Positions 20,014 to 28,676 of a DNA stretch of 44,309 nt are shown piece by piece. Position 1 is the stretch's first letter. Each line of letters starts with the position of its first letter. The stretch is from Myxococcaceae bacterium (GTDB lineage Bacteria > Myxococcota > Myxococcia > Myxococcales > Myxococcaceae): NCBI GenBank assembly GCA_019694595.1, contig JAIBBQ010000031.1, positions 1 through 44,309 on the forward strand, in the 5' to 3' direction. The notes below the pieces were generated by a model that was not told where the DNA came from, ran no database searches, and worked only from the letters and a program-made list of their open reading frames with translations. The position numbers and the translations under genes are program-made.

Positions 20014-21422
20014 ACGAAGCGCAGCTGAACGCCATCGTGGAGCAGGTCGTCCTGCGGTTGACCAACCAGGGCGGCACGGCGAAGAGCCCGTCGCGCGGAC
20101 CGGCGCTGATCGGCAAGCGGCCGGGCGTGTTCGACGATCTCGACTCGGCGGTGGACGCGGCGACCAAGGCGCAGGCCCAGTGGTCGGCCACCACGCTCGA
20201 CACCCGGGCGGTGGTGATCGAGGCCATGCGGCAGGTCACCCGCGATCACGTCGAGGAGCTGGCCCGCGACGCGGTGGCGGAGACCAAGCTCGGCAACGTG
20301 AAGGACAAGCTGCAGAAGAACCTGCTGTGCGCGAACAAGACGCCCGGCATCGAGATCCTCCGGCCGCTCGCCTACTCCGGCGATCACGGGCTGATGCTCA
20401 CCGAGCGGGCGCCGTTCGGCGTCATCGGGGCCATCACCCCGTCGACCAACCCGACCGAGACCATCATCAACAACGCCATCGGCATGGTGTCCGGCGGCAA
20501 CTCGGTGGTCTTCAACTGCCACCCCAGCGCCAAGCAGGTGTGCGCTCGCTTCATCGCCTGGCTCAACGAGGCGATCGTCGCCGCGGGTGGCCCGGCGAAC
20601 CTCATCACCACCATCGCCGAGCCTTCGATCGAGAGCGCCGGCGCGTTGATGAAGCACAAGGGCATTCGCCTCATCGTGGTCACCGGCGGCCCCGCGGTGG
20701 TGAAGGCGGCGATGAACAGCGGCAAGCGCGCCATCGCCGCCGGCCCGGGCAACCCGCCCGCGGTGGTCGACGAGACGGCGCACGTGGCCCAGGCGGCGAA
20801 GGACATCGTCGACGGCGCCTCGCTGGACAACAACATCGTCTGCATCGTCGAGAAGGAAGTGATGGCGGTGGCGTCGATCGCCGACCAGCTCAAGAGCGAG
20901 ATGCAGAAGGCGGGCGCCTACGAGGTGACCGGCTCGGCGATCAACGCGCTCGAGAAGCTGGTGGTCGACGACGGCCACCCTGCCCGCGACTGGGTCGGCA
21001 AGGACGCCACCAAGATCGCCGAGGCCGCCGGCCTCAAGGTGCCCGCGGGCACCCGGCTGCTGTTCGCCGAGGTCGACCAGATGCACCCCTTCGTGCAGGC
21101 CGAGCTCCTGATGCCGGTGATCGGCTTCGTGCGGAAGAAGAACGTCGAGGACGCCATCGCCGGCGCGCTCCAGGCCGAGCACGGCTTCGGGCACACCGCG
21201 ACGATGCACTCCACCAACATCGACCACCTCCACGAGATGGCGAAGGTCATCAACACGTCGATCTTCGTGAAGAACGGGCCGTCGTTCGCCGGCCTGGGCA
21301 TGCGCGGTGAAGGCTACACGTCCTTCACCATCGCCTCGCCGACCGGCGAAGGGCTGACCACCGCGGTGAGCTTCACCCGCGAGCGGCGCTGCACGCTGAA
21401 GGACTCGTTCCGGATCATCTGA
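20010..21422 (+). CDS. CoA-acylating aldehyde dehydrogenase (PduP/EutE-type), BMC core enzyme
   Basis: This 470-residue enzyme should oxidise an aldehyde to its acyl-CoA with NAD+, the standard aldehyde-removing step inside metabolosomes. The catalytic Cys lies in [13 protein letters not shown], and [29 protein letters not shown] and [10 protein letters not shown]-like blocks (here [13 protein letters not shown]) are typical of PduP/EutE. An N-terminal amphipathic segment, [17 protein letters not shown], is followed by a Gly/Pro/Ser linker, the arrangement of an encapsulation peptide that docks on the shell. The start overlaps the small upstream gene; BMC-T follows. The aldehyde cannot be named: no diol dehydratase, ethanolamine lyase, glycyl-radical enzyme or aldolase is next to it. 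Confidence 0.93.
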   Translation: MNEAQLNAIVEQVVLRLTNQGGTAKSPSRGPALIGKRPGVFDDLDSAVDAATKAQAQWSATTLDTRAVVIEAMRQVTRDHVEELARDAVAETKLGNVKDKLQKNLLCANKTPGIEILRPLAYSGDHGLMLTERAPFGVIGAITPSTNPTETIINNAIGMVSGGNSVVFNCHPSAKQVCARFIAWLNEAIVAAGGPANLITTIAEPSIESAGALMKHKGIRLIVVTGGPAVVKAAMNSGKRAIAAGPGNPPAVVDETAHVAQAAKDIVDGASLDNNIVCIVEKEVMAVASIADQLKSEMQKAGAYEVTGSAINALEKLVVDDGHPARDWVGKDATKIAEAAGLKVPAGTRLLFAEVDQMHPFVQAELLMPVIGFVRKKNVEDAIAGALQAEHGFGHTATMHSTNIDHLHEMAKVINTSIFVKNGPSFAGLGMRGEGYTSFTIASPTGEGLTTAVSFTRERRCTLKDSFRII

Positions 21423-21430
21423 CGACGGTG

Positions 21431-21979
21431 ATGGAACTGGCCGGGCCCGCCCTGGGCCTCCTGGAGCTGGAGTCGATCGCCCGCGGCCTCAAGGTCGCCG
21501 ACGCGCTGGTGAAGCGCGCCCAGGTGAAGCTCGCGCTCGCCGAGCCGGTCTCGCCGGGCAAGTTCCTGCTCGTCTTCTCCGGCGAGGTCGCCGAGGTGCA
21601 GGAGTCGTACGAGGCCGCGGTCGCCGAGGCGGGCACGCTGGTGCTCGACCGGCTGATCCTGACCCAGGTGCACGGGGCGGTGCGGCAGGCGCTCGCGGGC
21701 CGCGGGGTGAAGCGCGGCGCTGCGGAAGCGCTCGGGGTGGTCGAGCTGCACTCCGTGGCGGCCACGGTGCTCGCCGCCGACGTGGCGGCCAAGCGCGCCG
21801 GGGTGAAGCTCAACCACGTGCACCTCGCCCGCGGCATCGGCGGCAAGGGCTACTTCACGCTGAGCGGCGAGCTCGCCGACGTGGAATCGGCGGTGGAAGG
21901 CGCCGCCGCCGCGGTCGCGCCCGAGCTCCTGGTGAACACCGAAGTCATCGCCCGTCCGCACCCTGACCTGTTGCCCTGA
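21431..21979 (+). CDS. second BMC-T (tandem-domain) shell protein
   Basis: A 182-residue protein with two BMC domains. The first (from GPALGLLELESIARGLKVADA to about residue 85) and the second (from ALGVVELHSVAATVLAADVA) are each recognisable BMC folds, with SPGKFLLVFSGEVAEVQ and GGKGYFTLSGELADVE as the paired strand-turn-helix segments. It looks like a single-layer BMC-T trimer. A GTG directly before the ATG (21428) is an alternative start. The gene is 8 bp after the aldehyde dehydrogenase and 20 bp before the beta-helix lipoprotein gene, so it may not be the last gene of the operon. Confidence 0.93.
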   Translation: MELAGPALGLLELESIARGLKVADALVKRAQVKLALAEPVSPGKFLLVFSGEVAEVQESYEAAVAEAGTLVLDRLILTQVHGAVRQALAGRGVKRGAAEALGVVELHSVAATVLAADVAAKRAGVKLNHVHLARGIGGKGYFTLSGELADVESAVEGAAAAVAPELLVNTEVIARPHPDLLP

Positions 21980-21999
21980 ACGCCTCACGGAGAACCCGC

Positions 22000-23793
22000 A
22001 TGTCTCGCCGCCTGTCGTCAGCCGCAGTCGCCGCCGCCCTCGTCTTCGCTGCCTGCAAGAAGGACGCGCCGCCTCCGCCAGGGGCCGCCGTCGCGCCGAC
22101 CACGGCCGCCGCGCCCTCGGGTGGAGCCGCTCAGGCCGCGGGCCAGCCGGCAGGTGCTCCAGCGGGCAAGAACCCCGAAGGCTGCAACAGCGACCTCTCG
22201 GAGCCCTTCGTGGCCAACACCACGTTCACCGAGAAGTGCAGCCCGTACACGGTGAAGACCGAGCTCAACGTGACCGGGTGGGACCTGACCATCGAGCCCG
22301 GCGTCGAGGTGCGCTTCGCCGAAGGCGCTTCCCTGTCGGTCGGCTACGGGCAGGTGGGTCGGCTGCTCGCGCGCGGCACCGCCGAGAAGCCGGTGCGCTT
22401 CACGGCGGCCGACCGCAAGGAAGCCGGCATCTGGCGCGGGCTGCGGTTCTTCGACAAGGCCGAAGGCTCGGTGCTGGAGAACGCCGCGGTGGAATTCGCC
22501 GGGCAGGCCGAAGACTTCGCGGTGATCGTCGAGTCGGGCGACCTGAGCTTCACCAACGTCAGCGTGTCCCAGGTGAAGGGCAAGGCGGTGCAGGTGAAGA
22601 GCGCGCTGCCGTTCAAGGCGCTGTCCGGGCTGGATCTGACCAAGGCCGGCGGCAAGGGCGTGGCGCTGGAAGCGCAGATCGGCGCGCTGGGACCGGCCGG
22701 GCTCGCGGCGAGCTTCGCGCCCGGTGCGCTGGTCGAGCTGCACGGCGACGTGGAGCGCGACGTGAGGCTCACCAACGTGGGCGCGGCCTACCGGGTGACC
22801 AGCGAGGTGTCGATCCACGGCGAGACCGACGGGAAGACGGCCACGCTGACCATCGACCCCGGGGTGACGGTGGAGATGGCGGAGAACGCCGCCTTCTGGG
22901 TTGGCTACGAGCAGACGCGCCAGGGCCAGCTCAAGGCCGTCGGCACCGCCGAGAAGCCGATCAGCTTCCGCCGGTTCGGCGACGACGCCGCGCAGACCCC
23001 GTTCCGCGGCTTCCAGTTCTGGGCGGGCGCTCGCCCGGTGGAGCTGGACTACGTGGTCATCGACAACGCGGGCACCAAGGACCACGCCGCGCTGATGTTC
23101 GAGGACAGCCACAACCTGGGGAAGATCACCCACACCACCATCCGCCATTCCAAGGGCGGGGCCATCGAGATTCGCCGCACGCGCGAGCGCTTCGCGGCCT
23201 TCGAGAACAACACCTTCGACGATCTCGGCGACGGCTTCGGGCTCAAGCTGCCGCTGATCTGCGCGCACCAGCTGGCCGCGACCAACACGTTCCCCAAGGG
23301 CTCGTGGGTCGAGCTCGACGAGGACCCGCTCGACGGCGACGTCACCCTCACCCCGCTCAACGTGCCGTACCGCCGCTTCGCGGGCCTCACCATCGACGGC
23401 GCCGCGCAAGGCAAGAGCGCGAGCCTCACGGTCGCCGCGGGCACCACGGTGCAGTTCGGCAACGACGCGCGGGTCACCGTGTCCTACGCCAACAGCGGCA
23501 AGCTGGTGGTCCAGGGCACCCCGGCGGCCCCGGTGAACTTCGGGAAGGTCGACGGCGCGTGGGGCGGCATCGTGGCCGCGGACAAGGCCACCCTGCAGCT
23601 CGAGAACCTGGTGATCGACGGCACCGGCGACGAGCTGCCGGCGATCGAGGCCAAGGCGACCAGCCAGGGCAGCCTCAAGGGCATCACCTTCAAGTCGGGC
23701 AAGGTCGGCGTCGAGAAGTGCAGCGACAAGGTGACCACCGCCGGGCTCAAGGCCGCGCCGGGCGGCAAGGCGGAGACGAAGGAAGGCTGCTGA
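22000..23793 (+). CDS. lipoprotein with triplicated right-handed beta-helix-like repeats
   Basis: A 597-residue secreted lipoprotein: signal peptide then lipobox FAAC with Cys19, then a Pro/Ala/Gly-rich linker to about residue 57. Three copies of a ~40-residue segment follow at about 97-134, 285-323 and 474-514. Each has a T-I-x-P/A-G-x-x-V strand, then V-G/S-Y, then G-x-L-x-x-x-G-T-x-x-x-P-v-x-F. The intervening sequence reads as short strands, as in right-handed beta-helix (pectate-lyase-like) folds. I see no catalytic motif, so binding or structural work is likely. It follows the BMC operon closely and precedes a patatin gene. Confidence 0.75.
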   Translation: MSRRLSSAAVAAALVFAACKKDAPPPPGAAVAPTTAAAPSGGAAQAAGQPAGAPAGKNPEGCNSDLSEPFVANTTFTEKCSPYTVKTELNVTGWDLTIEPGVEVRFAEGASLSVGYGQVGRLLARGTAEKPVRFTAADRKEAGIWRGLRFFDKAEGSVLENAAVEFAGQAEDFAVIVESGDLSFTNVSVSQVKGKAVQVKSALPFKALSGLDLTKAGGKGVALEAQIGALGPAGLAASFAPGALVELHGDVERDVRLTNVGAAYRVTSEVSIHGETDGKTATLTIDPGVTVEMAENAAFWVGYEQTRQGQLKAVGTAEKPISFRRFGDDAAQTPFRGFQFWAGARPVELDYVVIDNAGTKDHAALMFEDSHNLGKITHTTIRHSKGGAIEIRRTRERFAAFENNTFDDLGDGFGLKLPLICAHQLAATNTFPKGSWVELDEDPLDGDVTLTPLNVPYRRFAGLTIDGAAQGKSASLTVAAGTTVQFGNDARVTVSYANSGKLVVQGTPAAPVNFGKVDGAWGGIVAADKATLQLENLVIDGTGDELPAIEAKATSQGSLKGITFKSGKVGVEKCSDKVTTAGLKAAPGGKAETKEGC

Positions 23794-23798
23794 ACCGC

Positions 23799-24671
23799 GT
23801 GCCGCCGTCGCTGCGCGCGCAGCTCGAGGGCAAGCGCTTCGGCCTGGTGCTGTCGGCCGGCTTCTTCGGCTTCTTCGGCCACGCTGGCTTCGTGGCGGGG
23901 CTCCTGTCGCAGGGGCTCGTTCCCGCGGCGTGGTCCGGCACCTCGGCCGGAGGGCTCATCGCCGCGCTGCACGCCGCGGGCATGAGCCCCGAGCGCGTGC
24001 GCGCGCTGCTGCTGGCGGTCAAGCGGGAGGACTTCTGGGACCCGGACCCGCTGGGGGCCGCCGCGGATCTCGTGCGCGGAGGTCACCGCTCGGGCGGGCT
24101 GCTCAAGGGCCAGAAGTTCCGCGCCTTGCTGGAGCGCGATCTCCCCCGGCGGACGTTCGATGGCTGCGCTCCGCTGGTGCTGGTGGCCACCGATCTCACC
24201 GCCAGCGCGCCGCTGGTGATGGACTCGGGCGACCTCGCCACCGCGATCGTCGCCACCTGTGCCTACCCCGGGCTCTTCGCGCCGCAGCGCCGCGACGGCC
24301 AGCTCCTGTGGGACGGCGGCATCGTGGACAAGGCCCCTGCCCTGGCCCTGGCACGTCACCCGGCCGCGCGAGGGCTCGACGGCCTGCTGCTGCACTTCCT
24401 GCCGTCGCGGGAGTCGCCCGGGGAACCCGCGGGCGTGGGGGCCTGGCCGAAGGGGCTGGCCAAGGGCATGGCGATTCTCCGCCGGGAACACCTGCAGCTG
24501 CAGCTCGAGGCGGCGCGCGCGCGGCTGCCGGTGCACGTGGTGACCAGCGAGCTCACCGAGGTCGGGCCCAGGGCACTCCACCTCGGCCCTTCGGCCTACG
24601 ACGAGGGCTACGCGGCCGCGCTGCGGGCGCTCGAGGCTCCGGCCGACCTGGAGCCTCGCGGCGCCGCCTGA
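23799..24671 (+). CDS. patatin-like phospholipase
   Basis: A 290-residue patatin-fold hydrolase with the catalytic dyad serine in GTSAG (Ser49) and the aspartate in WDGG (Asp172). Patatins are lipid acyl hydrolases; the substrate here is unknown. The glycine-rich oxyanion-hole loop, normally GGGxRG, reads SAGFFGFFGHAG, which is an unusual variant. The start is the GTG at 23799 (VPPSLRAQL), 5 bp after the lipoprotein stop, so the two are probably co-translated. There is no signal peptide, so a cytoplasmic or exported-by-other-route enzyme is possible. Confidence 0.85.
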   Translation: MPPSLRAQLEGKRFGLVLSAGFFGFFGHAGFVAGLLSQGLVPAAWSGTSAGGLIAALHAAGMSPERVRALLLAVKREDFWDPDPLGAAADLVRGGHRSGGLLKGQKFRALLERDLPRRTFDGCAPLVLVATDLTASAPLVMDSGDLATAIVATCAYPGLFAPQRRDGQLLWDGGIVDKAPALALARHPAARGLDGLLLHFLPSRESPGEPAGVGAWPKGLAKGMAILRREHLQLQLEAARARLPVHVVTSELTEVGPRALHLGPSAYDEGYAAALRALEAPADLEPRGAA

Positions 24672-24681
24672 GGCAGCCGGC

Positions 24682-25110
24682 TCAGGCGTAGTGCCGGTGG
24701 TCGACCATCAGGCAGCGGTTCTGGACCACGTCGATGCCCGCGGCCACCAGCTTGGCGGCGACCTCGTCGTGCTCGATGCCCAGCTGCAGCCACACCGCCC
24801 GGGGCCGCTTGGCGAGCAGCTCGTCGAGGTGCTTGGGCACGTCCTCGCTGCGGCGGAAGACGTCGACCAGGTCCAGCTCGCCGGGAATGGCGGTGAGGCT
24901 GCGGTACACCTTCTCGCCGAGGATCTCGGTGACGTCCGGGTAGTACACCGGCACCGGGACGATCTGGATGCCGGCCCGCTGGAGGTACTGGGGCACGCTG
25001 AACGACGGCTGCCCGGCCTGGGCTTCGGTCTTGATGCCCAGCACGGCGACGCGCTTGAGGCTCTTCACCAGGGCTGCGATGCCTTCGGGGTCGTCGATGA
25101 TTCGAGCCAT
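24682..25110 (-). CDS. CoA-binding protein (YccU family)
   Basis: A 142-residue single Rossmann-type CoA-binding domain of the YccU type, related to the N-terminal domain of succinyl-CoA synthetase alpha. The LKRVAVLGIKTEAQAGQPSF strand-loop, VPVPVYYPDVTEILGEKVYRSL and VWLQLGIEHDEVAAKLVAAG are characteristic. It is a stand-alone domain with no enzyme activity evident. It is convergent with the patatin gene (10 bp apart) and divergent from the YiiX-like gene (38 bp apart). Function beyond CoA binding is not known. Confidence 0.9.
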   Translation of the reverse strand: MARIIDDPEGIAALVKSLKRVAVLGIKTEAQAGQPSFSVPQYLQRAGIQIVPVPVYYPDVTEILGEKVYRSLTAIPGELDLVDVFRRSEDVPKHLDELLAKRPRAVWLQLGIEHDEVAAKLVAAGIDVVQNRCLMVDHRHYA

Positions 25111-25148
25111 GCCGGCTTCATAACGGACCGGGGTACAGTCCGCCGCCC

Positions 25149-26699
25149 ATGAACGCTCTGATGCTCGCCTGCGCGCTGGCTGCGGCTCCTGCCGGGAGCC
25201 CTTCCGTCTACACGCTCAAGGACCAAAGCTTCACCGAGCAGGCCAAGCACGACCTGTCGACGCTCAAGCAGTTCGTCGAGGGCCTCGAGCGCCTGCAGGC
25301 GCTGGTGAAGAAGAACGAGTCGCTCTTCGCCACCAAGGAGCGCCGCACGTATTCCCCCGACGAGAAGCGCACCCTGCTGACCACCTGGGGCGCGTTCTTC
25401 AGTTACTTCTCGTCACTGGAGTCGATGCGTCAGCGGTACTGGGACTTCGTCACGCTCTCGCCGACCGACTCGCGGCACCCGTGGGGCTTCCTGGTGACCC
25501 ACGCCGCGCTCACCTCGATGCTCGCCCACGGCACCCGCTTCGCGGCGATGACGCTGGGCAACCAGCAGCTGGAGACGCTCTTCGACGAGCCCAACGCGGA
25601 GTTCGGCGTGCCGGCGGGCTCCTTCGCCCAGTTCAAGGAGAAGGCGCTGCACGTGGCGACGTCGACCCAGCTCTTCTCGGGGGACACCTGGGCCCCGAGC
25701 GCGCAGCTGCTGCTCAAGCGGGCCAAGGCCTTCGCGTCGCCCGAGGTGGCCTGGGCCTTCGAGCGCATGCAGACCAACGGCAAGGAAGCCGAGAAGCGCC
25801 TCACCCGCCAGGGGCCCAAGCTCTTCGCGGCCAACGCGCTCGACATCTTCAAGGACTCCACCGCGGAGACCATCTTCCCTGCGCAGAAGAACTTCGCGGA
25901 GTGGGCCGGCGACACGCGGGTCGCCCGGGTCGGCAAGCCGCTGATCACCCGGGAGCAGCTCGACGCGCTGATCCCTCGGCTGCAGCCGGGCGACGTGGTG
26001 GTGGTGCGGCAGAACTGGTTCCTGTCCAACATCGCGCTGCCGGGCTTCTGGCCCCACGCCGAGCTCTACGCCGGGTCCGCGGCCGACCTGAAGGCGGCCT
26101 TCGACGCCGACCCCGAGGTGGCGGCCTGGGCGCAGAAGCAGAAGGAGCAGGCGAAGACGTTCACCGAGCTCCTCGAGAAGCGCTTCCCCGCCAAGTGGAA
26201 GGCGTACCAGGCGATGGACTTCCAGGGGCACGCGCCGATCCGCGTGATCGAGGCGATCAGCGAAGGGGTGAGCTTCACCGCGCCCGAGCACGCCTTCGGG
26301 GTCGACTACCTGGGCGTGATGCGGCCGCGGCTGTCGGCGCTGGAGAAGGCCAGGGCCATCGAGCGGGCCTTCGCGTACCAGGGCCGCCCGTACGACTTCG
26401 ACTTCGACTTCTTCTCCGACGCGGCGCTGGTGTGCACCGAGCTCGTCTACAAGTCGTACGCGCCCAGCGCGGAGCAGAAGGGGCTCAGCATCGGTCTGGT
26501 CGACGTCGCCGGCCGGCGCACCCTGCCCGCCAACGATCTGGTGCGTCAGTACGCGAGGGAAGCCGGCACGCCGTCGCAGCAGCTGGACTTCGTGGCCTTC
26601 CTCGACGGCCACGAGAAGGACGGCGTGGCGGTGGAAGCCGACGAGAAGGCCTTTCGCGCCTCGTGCGAGCGCGTGAAGTGGGACGTCGCCCAGAAGTGA
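25149..26699 (+). CDS. YiiX/YebB-like permuted NlpC/P60 papain-fold protein
   Basis: A 516-residue protein whose C-terminal ~240 residues form the circularly permuted NlpC/P60 (YiiX/YebB, DUF830) fold. The diagnostic parts are LQPGDVVVVRQNW, FWPHAELYAG (His303) and ALVCTELVYKSY (Cys429, Glu431). Permuted NlpC/P60 enzymes cleave amide bonds or act on lipids. The N-terminal half is helical and unrecognised. The start MNALMLACALAAAPAGS looks like a short signal peptide, so export is likely. It converges on the HtrA-like gene, whose stop is adjacent. The substrate is unknown. Confidence 0.75.
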   Translation: MNALMLACALAAAPAGSPSVYTLKDQSFTEQAKHDLSTLKQFVEGLERLQALVKKNESLFATKERRTYSPDEKRTLLTTWGAFFSYFSSLESMRQRYWDFVTLSPTDSRHPWGFLVTHAALTSMLAHGTRFAAMTLGNQQLETLFDEPNAEFGVPAGSFAQFKEKALHVATSTQLFSGDTWAPSAQLLLKRAKAFASPEVAWAFERMQTNGKEAEKRLTRQGPKLFAANALDIFKDSTAETIFPAQKNFAEWAGDTRVARVGKPLITREQLDALIPRLQPGDVVVVRQNWFLSNIALPGFWPHAELYAGSAADLKAAFDADPEVAAWAQKQKEQAKTFTELLEKRFPAKWKAYQAMDFQGHAPIRVIEAISEGVSFTAPEHAFGVDYLGVMRPRLSALEKARAIERAFAYQGRPYDFDFDFFSDAALVCTELVYKSYAPSAEQKGLSIGLVDVAGRRTLPANDLVRQYAREAGTPSQQLDFVAFLDGHEKDGVAVEADEKAFRASCERVKWDVAQK

Positions 26700-27998
26700 T
26701 CAGCGGGGGCGGACCGCGACGCTGAGCGCTTCCTTGCCGCGCTTGAAGTTGAGGAGCGCGGGCTGCCCGGACTTCCCGAGCGTGAGCGCATCGACGAGGT
26801 CGGCGAAGCGTTCGACCTTCTGGCCGTTGACGCGAAGCAACACGTCGCCCGACTGGAGTCCGCCGTGCTCGGCCGGCCCCTGCGGGTCGACCTTCTCGAT
26901 GAGGAGCCCCGGCTCGTTGGGGAGCTCGCGCATCACCACGCCCAGGGTCTCCAGGTGGTTCGCCCCGGGGAGCGGAGACGGCCGCTCGGGCCGCGTGCCC
27001 AGCGTGGCGGTGATCTCGAGCGCCTCGCCGTCGCGGACCACGCTCATCACCACCACCGCGCCGGGCGGCAGCGCGGACAGCAGCCGCGAGAGCTGCTGGA
27101 AGGTGTTGGCGGGCTTCCCCGACAGCGCGGTGACCCGGTCGCCCACCTTGAGCCCGGCGCGCTCGGCGGGGCCGTCGTCGGCGAGATCGGCCACCTCGGC
27201 GGCGGGCTCGGGGCTGCCCACGACGTCGCGCACCGTGGCCCCGAGCCAGCCACGCTCGACCTGACCGTCGTCGAGGAGGTTGGGCAGGAGCGCCTTCACC
27301 AGGTTGATGGGCACCGCGAAGCCGATGCCCTGCCCCTGGGCCACCACCGCGGTGGTGACCCCCACCACCCGCCCGTGCATGTCGAAGAGCGGGCCGCCCG
27401 AGTTGCCGGGGTTGATGAGCGCGCTCAGCTGGATGAAGTCGTCGTACGGCCCGAGGCCGATCGCCCGTTCCCTGGCGGACACGATGCCGTAGGTGACCGA
27501 GGTGTCGAGGCCGAAGGGGTTGCCGATGCCCAGCACCCAGTCGCCGACCTGGAGCGTGTCGCTGTCGCCCCAGGCCACGCGCGGCAGGCTGCGGTCTCCC
27601 TGGCGCTCGAGCTGGAGCACCGCGAGATCGGTGGCGGGGTCGACGCCCACCACCTTGGCCGAGACCTCGCGGCCGTCGAAGAGCCGCGCACGGATCGACT
27701 CCGCCCGCTGGATGACGTGGTGGTTGGTGATCGCCAGGCCGTCGGCGGTGATGAGGAAGCCCGAGCCGAGCGTGCGGGAGCTGCCGCCATTCTGGGTACG
27801 CAGGTTGAGGACGCTGCTGCGCACCGCCTTCACCAGCGGGGCGAGCGACCCTGGCGGCGCGAAGCCCGGCACCGAGGCATCGGGGGCGCCCGGTCGGGCC
27901 TCGACGGCGACGGGCGCGCTGCCTTGCACGATCTCCACCGGCCGGGGGCGTTCGCACCCGGAGAGGACCAGCGCCGCGGTGAGGACGGAGACGCGCAC
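26700..27998 (-). CDS. HtrA/DegP-type S1C serine protease, lipoprotein form, with two PDZ domains
   Basis: This 432-residue envelope protease has the trypsin-like domain at about 55-230, with the triad His94 (TNHHVI), Asp124 (ATDLAVL) and Ser200 (NPGNSGGP). Two PDZ domains follow. The N-terminus MRVSVLTAALVLSGC is a lipoprotein signal with lipobox LSGC, so the protease is likely membrane-tethered on the periplasmic side. It degrades or refolds damaged envelope proteins. It is the last gene of the run accD-folC-grpE-htrA, 21 bp after grpE. Pairing with grpE fits a protein-quality theme. Confidence 0.93.
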   Translation of the reverse strand: MRVSVLTAALVLSGCERPRPVEIVQGSAPVAVEARPGAPDASVPGFAPPGSLAPLVKAVRSSVLNLRTQNGGSSRTLGSGFLITADGLAITNHHVIQRAESIRARLFDGREVSAKVVGVDPATDLAVLQLERQGDRSLPRVAWGDSDTLQVGDWVLGIGNPFGLDTSVTYGIVSARERAIGLGPYDDFIQLSALINPGNSGGPLFDMHGRVVGVTTAVVAQGQGIGFAVPINLVKALLPNLLDDGQVERGWLGATVRDVVGSPEPAAEVADLADDGPAERAGLKVGDRVTALSGKPANTFQQLSRLLSALPPGAVVVMSVVRDGEALEITATLGTRPERPSPLPGANHLETLGVVMRELPNEPGLLIEKVDPQGPAEHGGLQSGDVLLRVNGQKVERFADLVDALTLGKSGQPALLNFKRGKEALSVAVRPR

Positions 27999-28019
27999 GC
28001 CCCCGTTGTAGCGAATTCG

Positions 28020-28634
28020 TCAGGCCTGCGCGGGCTTCACGTAGCGGGCGACCCGCACCCGCGCCGGGCGCACGACCTTGCCCTTGAGCTGGTACCCCGC
28101 GCGGATCACCTGGAGCACCTGGCCGTCGGCTGCCGGGTCGGGGGTCACCTCGGCGTCTGCGGCCTCAGCCACCTGGGGGTCGAAGGGGGCGCCGACCAGG
28201 TCGAGGCGCTGCACGCCCATGCCGTCGAGCGAGCGCACCAGGTTGTCGCGAATGAGCTTCACGCCCTGCGCCAGCGGCGAGCCGTCGGGCACCGCCAGGC
28301 AGAGGTCGAGCTGGTCCACGGCTTCGATCAGCACCTGGGCCACCTGCCCCTTCTCCACGTCGATCATGCGCTCGCGCTCGCGCTGCAGGCGGGCCTTGAA
28401 CTCGTCGCGGTCGCGCTCCTGGGCCTGGTACGCGCGCGCCAGCTCGTCGACGCGGCCACGGGCGGACGCGAGCTGGGCCTCGAGCTGGGCCACCTGCGCC
28501 TGGAGCTCGGCGACCCGGGCGGTGTCCTGCGCCGGTGACTCCGACACGTCTGCCTTGGGCTCGCCGTCGGGGGTGAACCGCCGGCGATCGTTGATCTTCA
28601 CGCTGGGAGCGGGCTCGTCGTGGGGCTCAGCCAT
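28020..28634 (-). CDS. grpE: nucleotide exchange factor GrpE
   Basis: A 204-residue GrpE, the cochaperone that releases ADP from DnaK. The long coiled coil at about 38-100 (ARVAELQAQVAQLEAQLASA and QERDRDEFKARLQRERERM) is followed by the conserved GVKLIRDNLVRSLDGMGVQRL block, then FDPQVAEA and LQVIRAGYQLKGKVVRPARV, the C-terminal beta-wing that contacts DnaK. dnaK and dnaJ are not in this window. It lies between folC (42 bp) and an htrA-like gene (21 bp), all on the minus strand. Confidence 0.93.
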   Translation of the reverse strand: MAEPHDEPAPSVKINDRRRFTPDGEPKADVSESPAQDTARVAELQAQVAQLEAQLASARGRVDELARAYQAQERDRDEFKARLQRERERMIDVEKGQVAQVLIEAVDQLDLCLAVPDGSPLAQGVKLIRDNLVRSLDGMGVQRLDLVGAPFDPQVAEAADAEVTPDPAADGQVLQVIRAGYQLKGKVVRPARVRVARYVKPAQA

Positions 28635-28676
28635 GGCGTGCCCAAGGTAACCAGGGCCCCCCGGCTGTCAACCCGG

